DNA of 64,000 bases. Origin: DASZQL01 sp964391865 (GTDB taxonomy: Bacteria; Planctomycetota; Phycisphaerae; Phycisphaerales; UBA1924). This document shows, piece after piece, positions 34,280 to 43,942 of the stretch. Each line of letters begins with the position of its first letter. Position 1 is the first letter of the stretch. Below the pieces are notes generated by a model. The model was not told where the DNA came from and ran no database searches. It saw nothing but the letters and a program-made list of their open reading frames with translations. A program made the translations under genes and the position numbers. The stretch lies in contig CAYMNQ010000003.1 of the NCBI GenBank assembly GCA_964391865.1, positions 124,001 to 188,000 on the forward strand, written 5' to 3'.

Positions 34280-35527
34280 TCAGTCCACCGCCGCCATCGT
34301 CTGCTTCCCCGACAGCTCCAACATCCGGTTCAGCGCCAGCAGCGCCGGCCCGCGTGCCTCCTCATGCACGCGCACCTGATTCACCACCTTCCCGTCGGCG
34401 AGGTGGTCGAGCGCCCACAACAAATGCGGCTCGTCGATCCGGTACATCGTCGTACACAGGCATTGGCAGTCGCTGAGGATCTGAACATGCACGCCGCGTT
34501 CGGCGGCCTCGCGCGCCAGACGGTTCACCAGATGCACCTCCGTCCCCACGGCCCATCGGCTGCCGGCCGGTGCCCCGCGGATCGTCGAGATGATGAACTC
34601 CGTCGAGCCGTTCAGGTCGGACTTGTCGACCACTTCCTTGCAGCACTCGGGGTGAACCAGAATCTTCATCTCGGGATCGCCGGCGCGCGCCTGGTCGCAG
34701 TGCTCCGGGCGGAACAGCTTGTGCACCGAGCAGTGCCCGGCCCACAGGATCACCTTCGAGCGCAGCAACTGCTCGGCCGTCGCGCCGCCCAGCGCCTCGC
34801 CCTTCGCCGACTTCTTCGGGTCGTACACACAGGTGTGCTTCGCGACATCGATCCCAAAGCCCGCGGCGGTGTTCCGCCCCAGATGCTGATCGGGCAGGAA
34901 CAACACCTTCACATCATCGCCATCAGCACCGCCGGCACCCGCCGCCGAATACTTCTTTCTTCCACTCGATCCCTTGATGCCTTGATGGCTCGATGCCTTC
35001 TTCCCCATCGCCCACTCGAACACCGCCTTTGCGTTGCTCGACGTGCAGCACGCCCCGCCGTTCGCGCCGACGAACGATTTCACCGCCGCCGTGGAATTCA
35101 CATACGTAATCGGCACGACGCGCCCGTGCCACCCCTGCTCGCGCAGCGACTCATGGATCGACTCCCACGCTTCGACGGCGTCGTCGTACGCCGCCATGTC
35201 CGCCATCGAGCAGCCGGCCGAAAGATCGGGCAGGATCACCGCGGTGCCGGGCGGCGCGAGCAGGTCGGCGGACTCCGCCATGAAGTGAACGCCGCAGAAG
35301 ATGATGTACTTCGCGCCGCGCTCCGCCACACGCTCGGCGGCGAGCTGCGAGAGTTTCAGCGAATCCCCCGTGAAATCCGCGTGCCGGATCACGTCGTCGG
35401 TCTGGTAATGATGCCCCAGGATAACGAGCGCGTCACCGAGTTCTCGCCGCCGCGCATCGATCGCCGCCGACAAGTCGGCCGGAGGCATCGCGTGATACCG
35501 CTCAGGGAGCGAGGGCTGCCACAGCAT
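34280..35527 (-). CDS. nadA: Quinolinate synthase
   Basis: Condenses iminoaspartate with dihydroxyacetone phosphate to quinolinate, for NAD synthesis; a [4Fe-4S] enzyme of 415 residues. Family motifs: ILGHHYQTDDV, FTGDSLKLSQLAA, FCGVHFMAESA, CSMADMA, and the cluster ligands in GGACCTSSNA, VHPECCKEV and DCQCLCTTMYRID. Residues about 176-197 (KKASSHQGIKGSSGRKK and following) are not conserved in the family. They are encoded by an in-frame octamer array (34963-34996) followed by a Ser/Lys/Ala/Gly linker. The insertion falls between the second and third domains' strands and does not touch a cluster cysteine. No nadB or nadC lies nearby. Confidence 0.95.
   Translation of the reverse strand: MLWQPSLPERYHAMPPADLSAAIDARRRELGDALVILGHHYQTDDVIRHADFTGDSLKLSQLAAERVAERGAKYIIFCGVHFMAESADLLAPPGTAVILPDLSAGCSMADMAAYDDAVEAWESIHESLREQGWHGRVVPITYVNSTAAVKSFVGANGGACCTSSNAKAVFEWAMGKKASSHQGIKGSSGRKKYSAAGAGGADGDDVKVLFLPDQHLGRNTAAGFGIDVAKHTCVYDPKKSAKGEALGGATAEQLLRSKVILWAGHCSVHKLFRPEHCDQARAGDPEMKILVHPECCKEVVDKSDLNGSTEFIISTIRGAPAGSRWAVGTEVHLVNRLAREAAERGVHVQILSDCQCLCTTMYRIDEPHLLWALDHLADGKVVNQVRVHEEARGPALLALNRMLELSGKQTMAAVD
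34963..34996. repeat. In-frame octamer array inside nadA
   Basis: TCGATCCC-TTGATGCC-TTGATGGC-TCGATGCC-TTC: four degenerate 8-mers with exact 8-nt period, the same family as the pair after purH. It sits within the coding sequence without disrupting the frame. Confidence 0.8.
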
Positions 35528-35574
35528 TCTTCATATGGTAGGAACGCGCCGCACGATTGTCGCGGCGAGTTCGT

Positions 35575-35604
35575 GCCACTGAACTGTTCCTGCAGGTCAG
35601 TGGC
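35575..35604. repeat. CACTGACCTG hairpin element, copy 1
   Basis: GCCACTGAACTG, loop TTCCTG, CAGGTCAGTGGC: 12-nt arms with one mismatch. The same element with the same loop recurs at 51992-52074 as an inverted doublet. Confidence 0.75.
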
Positions 35605-35657
35605 GCCGAGCCCAACCGATCCCGCACGCCAAACCAAGCGCCGAGCGCGCCAACCCA

Positions 35658-35900
35658 TCACGCCGCCAGCCGCGCCTGCGTCACCGCGGACACCAGCGCT
35701 TCGGGCACCGCCGCCGCGGGATCGAAGTCGGGATCGTCCTTGCACAGGTGCAGCAGTTCGAGCGTCTTCTCGTACTGCGCCAGGTACTCGCGGCAGTGCC
35801 GACACACCGAAAGATGCCGCTCGAACGCCGCCCGCACAACGGGGGACAATTCGCCGTCGCGGTACGCCATGATGAAGTCGATGAGTTCGTGGCAGGTCAT
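35658..35900 (-). CDS. Small zinc-finger anti-sigma-like protein (zf-HC2)
   Basis: 80 residues: MTCHELIDFIMAYRDGELSP, then a zinc-finger HLSVCRHCREYLAQYEKT, matching the ZAS/zf-HC2 fold (C-x-H...H-x3-C-x2-C). Normally such a protein binds an ECF sigma factor encoded directly upstream. Here nothing resembling a sigma factor lies upstream on the strand: there is a 245-bp spacer and then the sulfatase. No transmembrane or C-terminal sensor domain is present, so it is a soluble, short version. The spacer 35901-36145 holds no gene that I recognise. Confidence 0.75.
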   Translation of the reverse strand: MTCHELIDFIMAYRDGELSPVVRAAFERHLSVCRHCREYLAQYEKTLELLHLCKDDPDFDPAAAVPEALVSAVTQARLAA

Positions 35901-36145
35901 GGGGCGAGTGACGAATACGGCGATACCTCAATCATCTGGAGCGAGTCAGCGCGAGCAATCGTGAACGGCAGGGTCTCTGCCTTTCGGATGCTCGCCGGCG
36001 TCGGAGGTTACAGCGCCCGCGCGCAAGACCCGAGCCGTATCGCCCCTTTCGCCGGCGCCGGCGTGTATTCCCCGATGATCTCCGCGCGCCCGGCCCGCCA
36101 TACTCCCCACGCGGCGTCGGACGGTGACGCGGCTCCGGGGCCGGC

Positions 36146-37705
36146 CTATCGACCGCCCAGCGCGCCCTCGATCTGCTTCTGCACTTTCTCAAGATTGAAT
36201 GAGCCGGGTGACTGACTCGGCGGGTACTCCTTCATGGTCATCAGGAATCTGCCGGCGAGCTGCTGCATGGGGGCCAGCAGATAGACCCGGTCGAGGAACC
36301 AGTCGTTGTAGGTATTCGAGTTGTGCTGGGCCCGTTCGAAGGGGTCGCGCCGCAGGTTGAAAAGCAGCGGAACGCGCAGCTCGGTGAACGGCTCACGCCA
36401 GACCCCGAACGCCACGCCGCGGTTCTCAAGGAACACCGCTTTCCAGTCGTCGTATCGCATCGCGACAATCTGCCCGTCGTCGTTGACGTACATGAACTCC
36501 CGGCGCGGCGAAGCCTCGGCCCGACCGCCGAGATAGTCGAGCATGTTGTACCCGTCGATGTGGTTGCGGTACCGGCGCCCGTTCAGATCGATGCCGCCCC
36601 GGAGCTTGCCGACGATGTCCGGAATGCCCGCGGCCGCGGCGAACGTCGGCAGCCAGTCCTCATGCGCGACAATCCCGTTGAGCGTCGTGCCCGCCGGGAA
36701 CTTCCCGGGCCACCGGACGAATGCAGGCACGCGGTACGCGCCTTCCCAGTTGCTGTTCTTCTCGCTTCGGAACGGCATCGTCCCCGCGTCCGGCCATGTG
36801 TTGTAGTGCGGGCCGTTGTCGGTCGAATACATCACGAGGGTGTTGTCACTGATGCCAAGATCGTCGAGCAGCTTCAGCAGTTCGCCCACGTGCATGTCAT
36901 GCTCGATCATGCCGTCGGTGTACTCGTCGTTGCCCTTGTTCCGGCGCTCCGACCGGACGTGGGTGCGGAAGTGCATGCGCGTGCCGTTCCACCAGCAGAA
37001 GAAGGGCTGACCGGCCTTGTGCTGGCGCTGGATGAATTCCTTCGCCGCGGCGACCGTCTCATCATCGATCGTCTCCATCCGCTTCTTCGTCAGAGGACCC
37101 GTGTTCTCGATCGTCTGACCGCCCTTGCCGTCGGCCCTGCACTTCAGCACGCCCCGAGGCCCGAACTGTTCGACAAAGGTCTTGCCGTTCGCCAGCTTCA
37201 TGTCGCGCGGGTAGTCCTCATTCTCAGGCTCTTCCTCGGCGTTCAGGTGGTACAGATTGCCGAAGAACTCGTCGAAGCCGTGCATCGTGGGCAGGTGCTC
37301 GTCGAGGTCGCCCTGGTGGTTCTTCCCGAATTGCCCCGTGGCATAGCCGGCGCTCTTGAGCACCGTCGCCATGGTGACGTCCGTCTTCTGCCAGCCCTCC
37401 TTGGCGCCGGGCAGCCCGACCTTTGTCATGCCGCTGCGCACCGGCACCGAGCCGCTGATGAACGCCGCGCGCCCGGCCGTGCAGGACTGCTGCCCGTAGT
37501 AGTCAGTGAACGAGACGCCTTCGCGCGCAATGCGATCAATGTTCGGCGTCTTATAGCCCATCATGCCGCGATTGTTGTGGCTGATGTTCCACGTGCCGAT
37601 GTCATCCCCCCAGATCACAAGAATGTTGGGCTTGCTCTCGGCCAATGCGCCCGACGCAAGACAGAGCGTGAACACCATGACGATCAATGCCTGTACTCGG
37701 TTCAA
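36146..37705 (-). CDS. Secreted arylsulfatase
   Basis: A 519-residue sulfatase with a signal peptide (MNRVQALIVMVFTLCLASGA). Metal and active-site motifs: PNILVIWGDDIGTWN (metal Asp pair), and the formylglycine site SCTAGRAAF, with C75 in a C-x-A-x-R context. GQFGKNHQGD and HFRTHV carry catalytic Lys/His, and STDNGPHYNTW is metal-binding. CxAxR is an accepted variant of CxPxR. The preceding gene encodes the matching formylglycine-generating enzyme, 24 bases upstream on the same strand. The natural substrate (a sulfated polysaccharide or small ester) cannot be deduced. Close relatives are annotated as arylsulfatases, common in planctomycetes. Confidence 0.93.
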   Translation of the reverse strand: MNRVQALIVMVFTLCLASGALAESKPNILVIWGDDIGTWNISHNNRGMMGYKTPNIDRIAREGVSFTDYYGQQSCTAGRAAFISGSVPVRSGMTKVGLPGAKEGWQKTDVTMATVLKSAGYATGQFGKNHQGDLDEHLPTMHGFDEFFGNLYHLNAEEEPENEDYPRDMKLANGKTFVEQFGPRGVLKCRADGKGGQTIENTGPLTKKRMETIDDETVAAAKEFIQRQHKAGQPFFCWWNGTRMHFRTHVRSERRNKGNDEYTDGMIEHDMHVGELLKLLDDLGISDNTLVMYSTDNGPHYNTWPDAGTMPFRSEKNSNWEGAYRVPAFVRWPGKFPAGTTLNGIVAHEDWLPTFAAAAGIPDIVGKLRGGIDLNGRRYRNHIDGYNMLDYLGGRAEASPRREFMYVNDDGQIVAMRYDDWKAVFLENRGVAFGVWREPFTELRVPLLFNLRRDPFERAQHNSNTYNDWFLDRVYLLAPMQQLAGRFLMTMKEYPPSQSPGSFNLEKVQKQIEGALGGR

Positions 37706-37729
37706 GGGGAATCCTCCTTCATCTTTCGT

Positions 37730-38902
37730 TCACGGGTTCATTCGTACGTGCGGGCTCGGCGGCGGGGCGTCCGCGACGCACCGGAAACCGAGATGTGCGA
37801 GAGCTGAATCGGGCGGCGCCGCCATCCGTGCACTCGGCCGGTAGCTTGCGCAGTATGAGTCATTGCACAGGAACGAACCGCCCCGGTGCACCCGGCTCAC
37901 AGGCGCGTGCGGGTTGCGCGGATCGTGGCAGACCGTCGATCCGCCCGGGTTCACGACCGGGCCAGCGCCGCCCGCCTCGCGTCCCCGCATTGAATAGGTC
38001 GCGGGGTGGTACAGGTCCGCGCACCACTCCCACACATTCCCGGCCATATCGAACAGGCCGTAGCCGTTCGCAGGGAACGACTTGACCGGAGCCGTGCGAA
38101 GGAAGCCGTCTTCAATGGTGTTGTGATCGGGAAAGTGACCTTGCCACGTGTTGCAGCGCGCGGCGCTGACCGGCTCGTCACCCCAGATGTTGACTTTGCC
38201 ATCCAGCCCGCCGCGGGCGGCGAACTCCCATTCCGCCTCGGTGGGCAGCCGTTTGCCCGCCCACGCCGCGTACGCAACGGCATCTTCGTGCGCGACGTGC
38301 ACCACCGGATGATCCTCGCGGCCATCAATCGTGCTCCCGGGCCCCTCAGGGTGCTTCCAGCAAGCGCCGATCGTCCATGTCCACCACAAGTCATAGCGCC
38401 GCAAGTCGACCGGAACATTCGGTGGCGAGTAGACCGGCGAACCCGGCTGCAACATCTCATCCGGGGGCTTGGGGCTTCCCTGGGGCAACTGCTTCTTCAA
38501 CTCCTCCCAATCCACCGGACGCTCGGCGATGGTCTTATAGCCCGTTGCCGACACGAACTCGGCGAACCGAGCGTTGGTCACTTCGGTGGTGTCGATCCAA
38601 AAGCCGCTCACGCGGACGCGCTGCACCGGCGACTCATCCGGTCGCGCCAGGGCGTCCACGCTGCCCATCGAGAATTCACCCCCGGGGATCCAGACCATCC
38701 CGCTCGTCGAGCACGGATTGGTGCGACGCGGCGTCGAGTCCGTCTCTGTGCCCGACTTCGAAGCGGAGAGCCGGGCAGGCGGCGAACAGCAGGCGGAGTT
38801 CGATCCGCCGTCCGGTTCATTCCCCTCGGGCGACGCCGCCCCGCGCGCCGCTGAGGCGGCCGCGATCGCGACAATCCAGAGAAGCTGGTCGCTCTTCCTC
38901 AT
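37730..38902 (-). CDS. Formylglycine-generating enzyme (FGE-sulfatase family), exported form
   Basis: A 390-residue FGE that converts the sulfatase active-site cysteine to formylglycine. The start at ATG 38902 gives MRKSDQLLWIVAIAAASAAR, a signal-like N-terminus, then a low-complexity linker before the FGE domain (MVWIPGGEFSMGS; VSGFWIDTTEVTNARFAEFV). GKRLPTEAEWEFAARGG, NGYGLFDMAGNVWEW and HRGGSFLCNDSYCASYRPSA follow. The redox and copper-binding cysteine pair (C346, C351) of true FGEs is conserved, unlike in many SUMF1-like paralogs. It probably modifies the sulfatase encoded just downstream. An exported FGE implies maturation after or during secretion, which is unusual among bacteria. Confidence 0.9.
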   Translation of the reverse strand: MRKSDQLLWIVAIAAASAARGAASPEGNEPDGGSNSACCSPPARLSASKSGTETDSTPRRTNPCSTSGMVWIPGGEFSMGSVDALARPDESPVQRVRVSGFWIDTTEVTNARFAEFVSATGYKTIAERPVDWEELKKQLPQGSPKPPDEMLQPGSPVYSPPNVPVDLRRYDLWWTWTIGACWKHPEGPGSTIDGREDHPVVHVAHEDAVAYAAWAGKRLPTEAEWEFAARGGLDGKVNIWGDEPVSAARCNTWQGHFPDHNTIEDGFLRTAPVKSFPANGYGLFDMAGNVWEWCADLYHPATYSMRGREAGGAGPVVNPGGSTVCHDPRNPHAPVSRVHRGGSFLCNDSYCASYRPSARMAAPPDSALAHLGFRCVADAPPPSPHVRMNP

Positions 38903-39054
38903 CACTATCACACTACCCGACAAAAGTTTGTCCTGCAGACGACTCTGTCGGCACCGCAAGAAGTCCGTCGCGCGCCGAGCGCACGGGCCCGAGCCCCGGC
39001 CGGCGCGGCAATGACATCTCGCAACAAAACCACCGTCCGTTCGGCGTGGATGTG

Positions 39055-40137
<1,083 letters not shown>

Positions 40138-40242
40138 AGGGAGTGTGAAGGTAACAGATGGGGCATGGGCGCTCGGCGCACAAAGAACGTGTCCCGCACT
40201 GAGCCGCTGGCCGCCCTGCGTTCGGGCTACAATCCCCGCCCC

Positions 40243-41565
40243 ATGCCACGCCGCGTTGTCATCACGGGTCTCGGCGCTGTTTCCGGCTTCGGCTTCGGCG
40301 CCGGCGCGCTGTGGGAAGGGCTGCTCGAGGGCCGCTCCGCCATCGGCCCGATCACGCGCTTCGACGCCGGCGGGCTGCGCTGTCAGGCCGCCGCGGAAGC
40401 GAAGGACTTCGCCGTCAAGGACCACGTCCCCAAGAGCTACCGCAAGGCGGTGAAGGTGATGTGCCGGGACATCGAACTGGCGATCGGAGCCGCGAAGAGC
40501 GCCGTTGAGTCCGCCGGGCTGGTGACGAAAGGCACGCTGGGCGACGAGCCGGGCGCGACCACGCTCCCCGCCGAGCGCGTCGGCTGTCACATCGGCGCGG
40601 GGCTGATCGCCGCCGAGGTGCCCGAACTCGCGATGGCCTTCGCCACCAGCACGGACGAGCGCGGCGAGTTCAGCTACGAAAAGTGGGGCAGCGGCGGGAT
40701 GGAGAATCTCACGCCCCTCTGGCTCCTCAAGTACCTGCCCAACATGCTCGCGTGTCATGTGACGATCATCCATGAGGCGCAGGGTCCGTCGAACACCATC
40801 ACGTGCGGCGAGGCGAGCGGGCTGCTCTCGCTCGGCGAATCGATGCGCATCATCGAGCGCGCCGACGCCGACGCCTGCTTCAGCGGCGGGGCGGAGAGCC
40901 GCATCACCCCCACGGGCGTCATGCGCCTCGACCTCATCAACCGGCTCGCGCACGTCGACGCCGAGCATGCGCCGAACGCGAGCGCGCTGGTGCGCCCGTT
41001 CGATCCCGGCACGAAGGGCGGCATCATCGGCGAGGGCGGCGGCATCTTGATCCTTGAAGCGCTCGACAGCGCCGAACAGCGCGGCGCGAAGCCGATCGCC
41101 GAACTCGTCGGCTTCGGCGCGGGACACTCGCCCATGTCGGGCGACGCCGCGCGGCGATCGCTGGGCCTGCGCTTCGCCATCGAGAACGCGCTGGAAGACG
41201 CGGGGCTGACCGGCGCGGATATCGATGCGATCGTGCCGCATGCTTCCGGGGTGCAAGCGATCGATGATGAAGAAGCCCACGCGCTGCGGGCAGTCTTCGG
41301 CGCCCGCCTCGCGGCGATCCCGCTGATCACGCTGACCCCCGCGCTGGGCGACACGATGGCCGGCGCGGGCGGGCTGGGCGCGTGCGTGGCGGCGATGGCG
41401 CTGAAGCACCAGACGCTCCCCGCGCGCCTGAACGCGGGCGCGCCCGCCGCGGACCTGCAGGCGGGGGCGGCGAAGTCGCGCGACGCGGCCCTGCGCCACA
41501 TTCTGGTCTGCACCAACTCCTTCGCCGGGCAGAACGCCGCCGTTGTGCTCAAGCGGATGATGTAG
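40243..41565 (+). CDS. Beta-ketoacyl synthase-like protein lacking the second catalytic His
   Basis: 440 residues of the KAS I/II (FabF) fold: RRVVITGLGAVSGFGFG at the N-terminus, the nucleophile in NTITCGEASG (C188), and the first His in VPHASGVQAIDDEEAHAL (H333). At the second His position the family GHxxGAAG appears as GDTMAGAGG (D370), so the catalytic triad C-H-H is reduced to C-H-D. A partner role (chain-length-factor-like) or altered chemistry is possible. A canonical KS lies 770 bases downstream on the same strand, so the two may form a heterodimer, as KS-alpha/KS-beta pairs do. No acyl carrier protein or other fab gene is nearby. Confidence 0.82.
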   Translation: MPRRVVITGLGAVSGFGFGAGALWEGLLEGRSAIGPITRFDAGGLRCQAAAEAKDFAVKDHVPKSYRKAVKVMCRDIELAIGAAKSAVESAGLVTKGTLGDEPGATTLPAERVGCHIGAGLIAAEVPELAMAFATSTDERGEFSYEKWGSGGMENLTPLWLLKYLPNMLACHVTIIHEAQGPSNTITCGEASGLLSLGESMRIIERADADACFSGGAESRITPTGVMRLDLINRLAHVDAEHAPNASALVRPFDPGTKGGIIGEGGGILILEALDSAEQRGAKPIAELVGFGAGHSPMSGDAARRSLGLRFAIENALEDAGLTGADIDAIVPHASGVQAIDDEEAHALRAVFGARLAAIPLITLTPALGDTMAGAGGLGACVAAMALKHQTLPARLNAGAPAADLQAGAAKSRDAALRHILVCTNSFAGQNAAVVLKRMM

Positions 41566-41664
41566 ATTGTCTGTCCCCCCGGGTCCCCCGGTCCCGCCCG
41601 CGCCCCGATGACACGCTCGGTCGGATTCACTAACCCCCCTACGCAGGAAAAAGGAACGAGCAAC

Positions 41665-42144
41665 ATGCACGAACGCCGCCCGACGCTGAAGAACGAGGAA
41701 CTCGACCCCAAACTCACCGACGTCAGCCGCAAGGTCATCGGCTGCGCCATCGAGCTGCACACCGCGCTCGGCCCCGGCTTCGCGAAGAGCGTCTACGAGC
41801 GCGCCATGTCCGCCGAGCTGAAGGCGCTGGGCGTGAAGCACGACATCAACCACAGCTTCCCCATCATCTACCGCGGCGAGCAGATCGGCACGCACGACGT
41901 GAGCATGTACGTCGACGACCGCTTCGTCGTGCAGATCATGGCCGACCAGCGTGAGGTGGGCGGCTTCGAGCGCACCGCGCTCCGCGCCCAGCTCCGCGCC
42001 GCCGACCTCGAACTCGGGCTCATCATCAACTTCAACCGCCCGCGCCTCAAAGACGGCGGGCTGGTCCGTGTCCTCAACCCCGACAAACTCGACTCCCTCC
42101 GCGGGCACCCCGACGCGATGGACGACGGCGAGTACCCCCAGTAA
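41665..42144 (+). CDS. GxxExxY family protein
   Basis: 159 residues; start ATG 41665 after AAAAAGGAACGAG. The family-defining segment is HTALGPGFAKSVYERAMSAE, with the G-x-x-E/S-x-x-Y-E pattern, preceded by VSRKVIGCAIELH. Later parts: GVKHDINHSFPIIYRGEQIG, LRAADLELGLIINF. The family is often found near or inside rRNA intervening sequences and as orphans in planctomycetes, and has no established function; a nuclease-like fold has been suggested. It lies between the two ketosynthase genes. A long imperfect inverted repeat follows. Confidence 0.8.
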   Translation: MHERRPTLKNEELDPKLTDVSRKVIGCAIELHTALGPGFAKSVYERAMSAELKALGVKHDINHSFPIIYRGEQIGTHDVSMYVDDRFVVQIMADQREVGGFERTALRAQLRAADLELGLIINFNRPRLKDGGLVRVLNPDKLDSLRGHPDAMDDGEYPQ

Positions 42145-42146
42145 AG

Positions 42147-42312
42147 ACATGCCGCCGCGGAGACGCGGAGAGCACGGAGAAGACATTCTTGAACGCGAAG
42201 GTCGCGAAGAGCGCAAAGACATGAATGGTTTGAACATCAATCCGCTCTCTCTTCGCGTGCTTCGCGACCTTTGCGTTTCAAGTGCTCTCCCTCCGCGTCT
42301 TCGCGGTGAATC
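42147..42312. repeat. Long imperfect inverted repeat (CGCGGAGA-type arrays)
   Basis: The left arm (about 42149-42215: CCGCGGAGACGCGGAG, then AGCAC, TTGAACGCGAAGGTCGCG) matches the reverse complement of the right arm (about 42246-42312). Shared cores are GACGCGGAG, AGAGCAC and AAGGTCGCGAAG. The arms consist of degenerate 8-nt units and flank about 30 bases. It lies between GxxExxY and the second ketosynthase. A related unit is inside the CDS at 46301. Confidence 0.75.
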
Positions 42313-42333
42313 AGGATCCGAATCCAAACCCGA

Positions 42334-43695
42334 ATGAAGAAGAACGGCACAACCCGCGTCGTCATCACCGGCATGGGCTGGGTCACGCCCCTGGGGCATG
42401 ACCTTGCTTCGGTGTGGCGCCGCCTGCTCGCGGGGGAGAGCGCCGTCGGCCCCGTCACGCATTTCGCGGCGAAGACCTTCGCGACCAACTTCGCCGCCGA
42501 GGTGCGCGGCTACGACCCGCGCGCCTTCATCGCCGACTTCGAGCCGCACGCCGAAGCGCACGTGAACAGCGGCTTCGCGCTCGGCGCCGCGTCGCAGGCA
42601 TGGAAGCAGGCGGGGCTGGGCGACGCTTCGAAAGGCTCGCCCGTCAATCCGAAGCTGAATCCGCGGCGCGTGGGCGTGTACCTCGGCGCGGGCGAGGGGC
42701 TGGTGGATTTCGACGCATTCGCCGGCGCGAACCTCGCCGGGTGGGATTCGGCGTCGCGCACCGTCAACGGCCCCAAGTGGAGCGCCGAGGCGTACAAGCG
42801 CTTCGTCGCGTCGCGCGAGATCGAGCAGGAGCCGAACATGGCCGTCGCGCACGTGGCGCACGCCTTCGGCTGCATGGGCCCCGCGTTCAACTGCATGACT
42901 GCCTGCGCCGCCAGCACGCAAGCGGTCGGGGAAGCGTTCGAACTCATCAAGCGCGGCGATGCGGACGTGATGCTCGCCGGCGGCACGCACTCGATGATCC
43001 ACCCGCTCGGCTTCACCGGCTTCATCCGGCTCACCGCGATGAGCAAGCGCAGCGACGCGCCGAGCACCGCCGCCCGCCCCTTCGACGCCACACGCGACGG
43101 CTTCGTGATGGGCGAGGGCGCGGGGATGATCGTCCTCGAATCGCTGGAGCACGCGATCGCGCGCGGCGCGAAGCCGCTGGCGGAAGTCGCGGGTTTCGGC
43201 TCCAGCGCCGACGCGTACCGCATCACCGATATTCATCCTGAAGGGAAGGGCGCGCAGGCGGCGATGATGGGCGCGCTGCGCCAGGGCGGCGTGGACCCGC
43301 ACGCGACCGACGCCGCCGGACGCCCGCTCGTCCACTACATTTCCGCCCACGGCACGGGCACCAAAGAGAACGACTCGATCGAGACACACGCCGTCAAGGG
43401 CGTCTTCGGCGTGAACGCTCCGAAGATCCCGTTCAGCTCCGTCAAGAGCATGATGGGGCACTTGATCCAAGCCGCCGGCGCGGTGGAGTTGATTACGTGC
43501 GTGCTCGCGCTCGATTCGGGATGGGTCCCGCCGACGATCAACCTCAACACGCCCGACCCCGAGTGCGATCTCGACCACGTGCCCAACGCGGCCCGCGACC
43601 TGCGCCCGCTCGGCGGCGTGACGGCGGCGCTCTCGAATAGCTTTGGCTTTGGCGGGCAGAACGACACGATCCTCGTGCGGAAATTCGACGTCTGA
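42334..43695 (+). CDS. Beta-ketoacyl-ACP synthase II-like (FabF family), canonical triad
   Basis: 453 residues. The complete KS catalytic triad is present: MTACAASTQAVGEAF (C191), ISAHGTGTKENDSIE (H339) and KSMMGHLIQAAGAVE (H376). The N-terminus TRVVITGMGWVTPLGHDL and the C-terminus SNSFGFGGQNDTILVR are typical of FabF. It elongates acyl-ACP by Claisen condensation with malonyl-ACP. The upstream KS-like protein at 40243 lacks the last His, so the pair may work together. There is no ACP gene nearby, so it could also serve specialised lipid or polyketide synthesis. Confidence 0.92.
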   Translation: MKKNGTTRVVITGMGWVTPLGHDLASVWRRLLAGESAVGPVTHFAAKTFATNFAAEVRGYDPRAFIADFEPHAEAHVNSGFALGAASQAWKQAGLGDASKGSPVNPKLNPRRVGVYLGAGEGLVDFDAFAGANLAGWDSASRTVNGPKWSAEAYKRFVASREIEQEPNMAVAHVAHAFGCMGPAFNCMTACAASTQAVGEAFELIKRGDADVMLAGGTHSMIHPLGFTGFIRLTAMSKRSDAPSTAARPFDATRDGFVMGEGAGMIVLESLEHAIARGAKPLAEVAGFGSSADAYRITDIHPEGKGAQAAMMGALRQGGVDPHATDAAGRPLVHYISAHGTGTKENDSIETHAVKGVFGVNAPKIPFSSVKSMMGHLIQAAGAVELITCVLALDSGWVPPTINLNTPDPECDLDHVPNAARDLRPLGGVTAALSNSFGFGGQNDTILVRKFDV

Positions 43696-43865
43696 CCCGC
43701 CTCCGCCTCCGGGCGGGGAGAAGAACTCTGTGCTCGATCTGCCCGCAACGACCGAGAGTTGAGCTGCACGATTCGCGGCCGTTCTCGGCGCAATCATGAT
43801 CTTGGTGCGAAGCACGATCGTTTGTTTTTGTGGGCACGATCGATCGAGTAAGGAACGAGACGAAC

Positions 43866-43907
43866 GAGCCCTCACCTGGCCCCTCCCAGAGGGAGAGGGA
43901 GCAGGAG
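43866..43907. repeat. Palindromic CCCTC element upstream of a membrane-protein gene
   Basis: CCCTCACCTGGCCCCTCCC, AGA, GGGAGAGGGAGC. Read on the minus strand, this is the same element as in purH (GGGAGAGGG and GTGAGGG tail), with one mismatch in the stem. It lies just upstream of the probable GTG start at 43943. Confidence 0.65.
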
Positions 43908-43942
43908 CCGCATCACTCGCCGCGGTGTGCCACAATGCCTGT

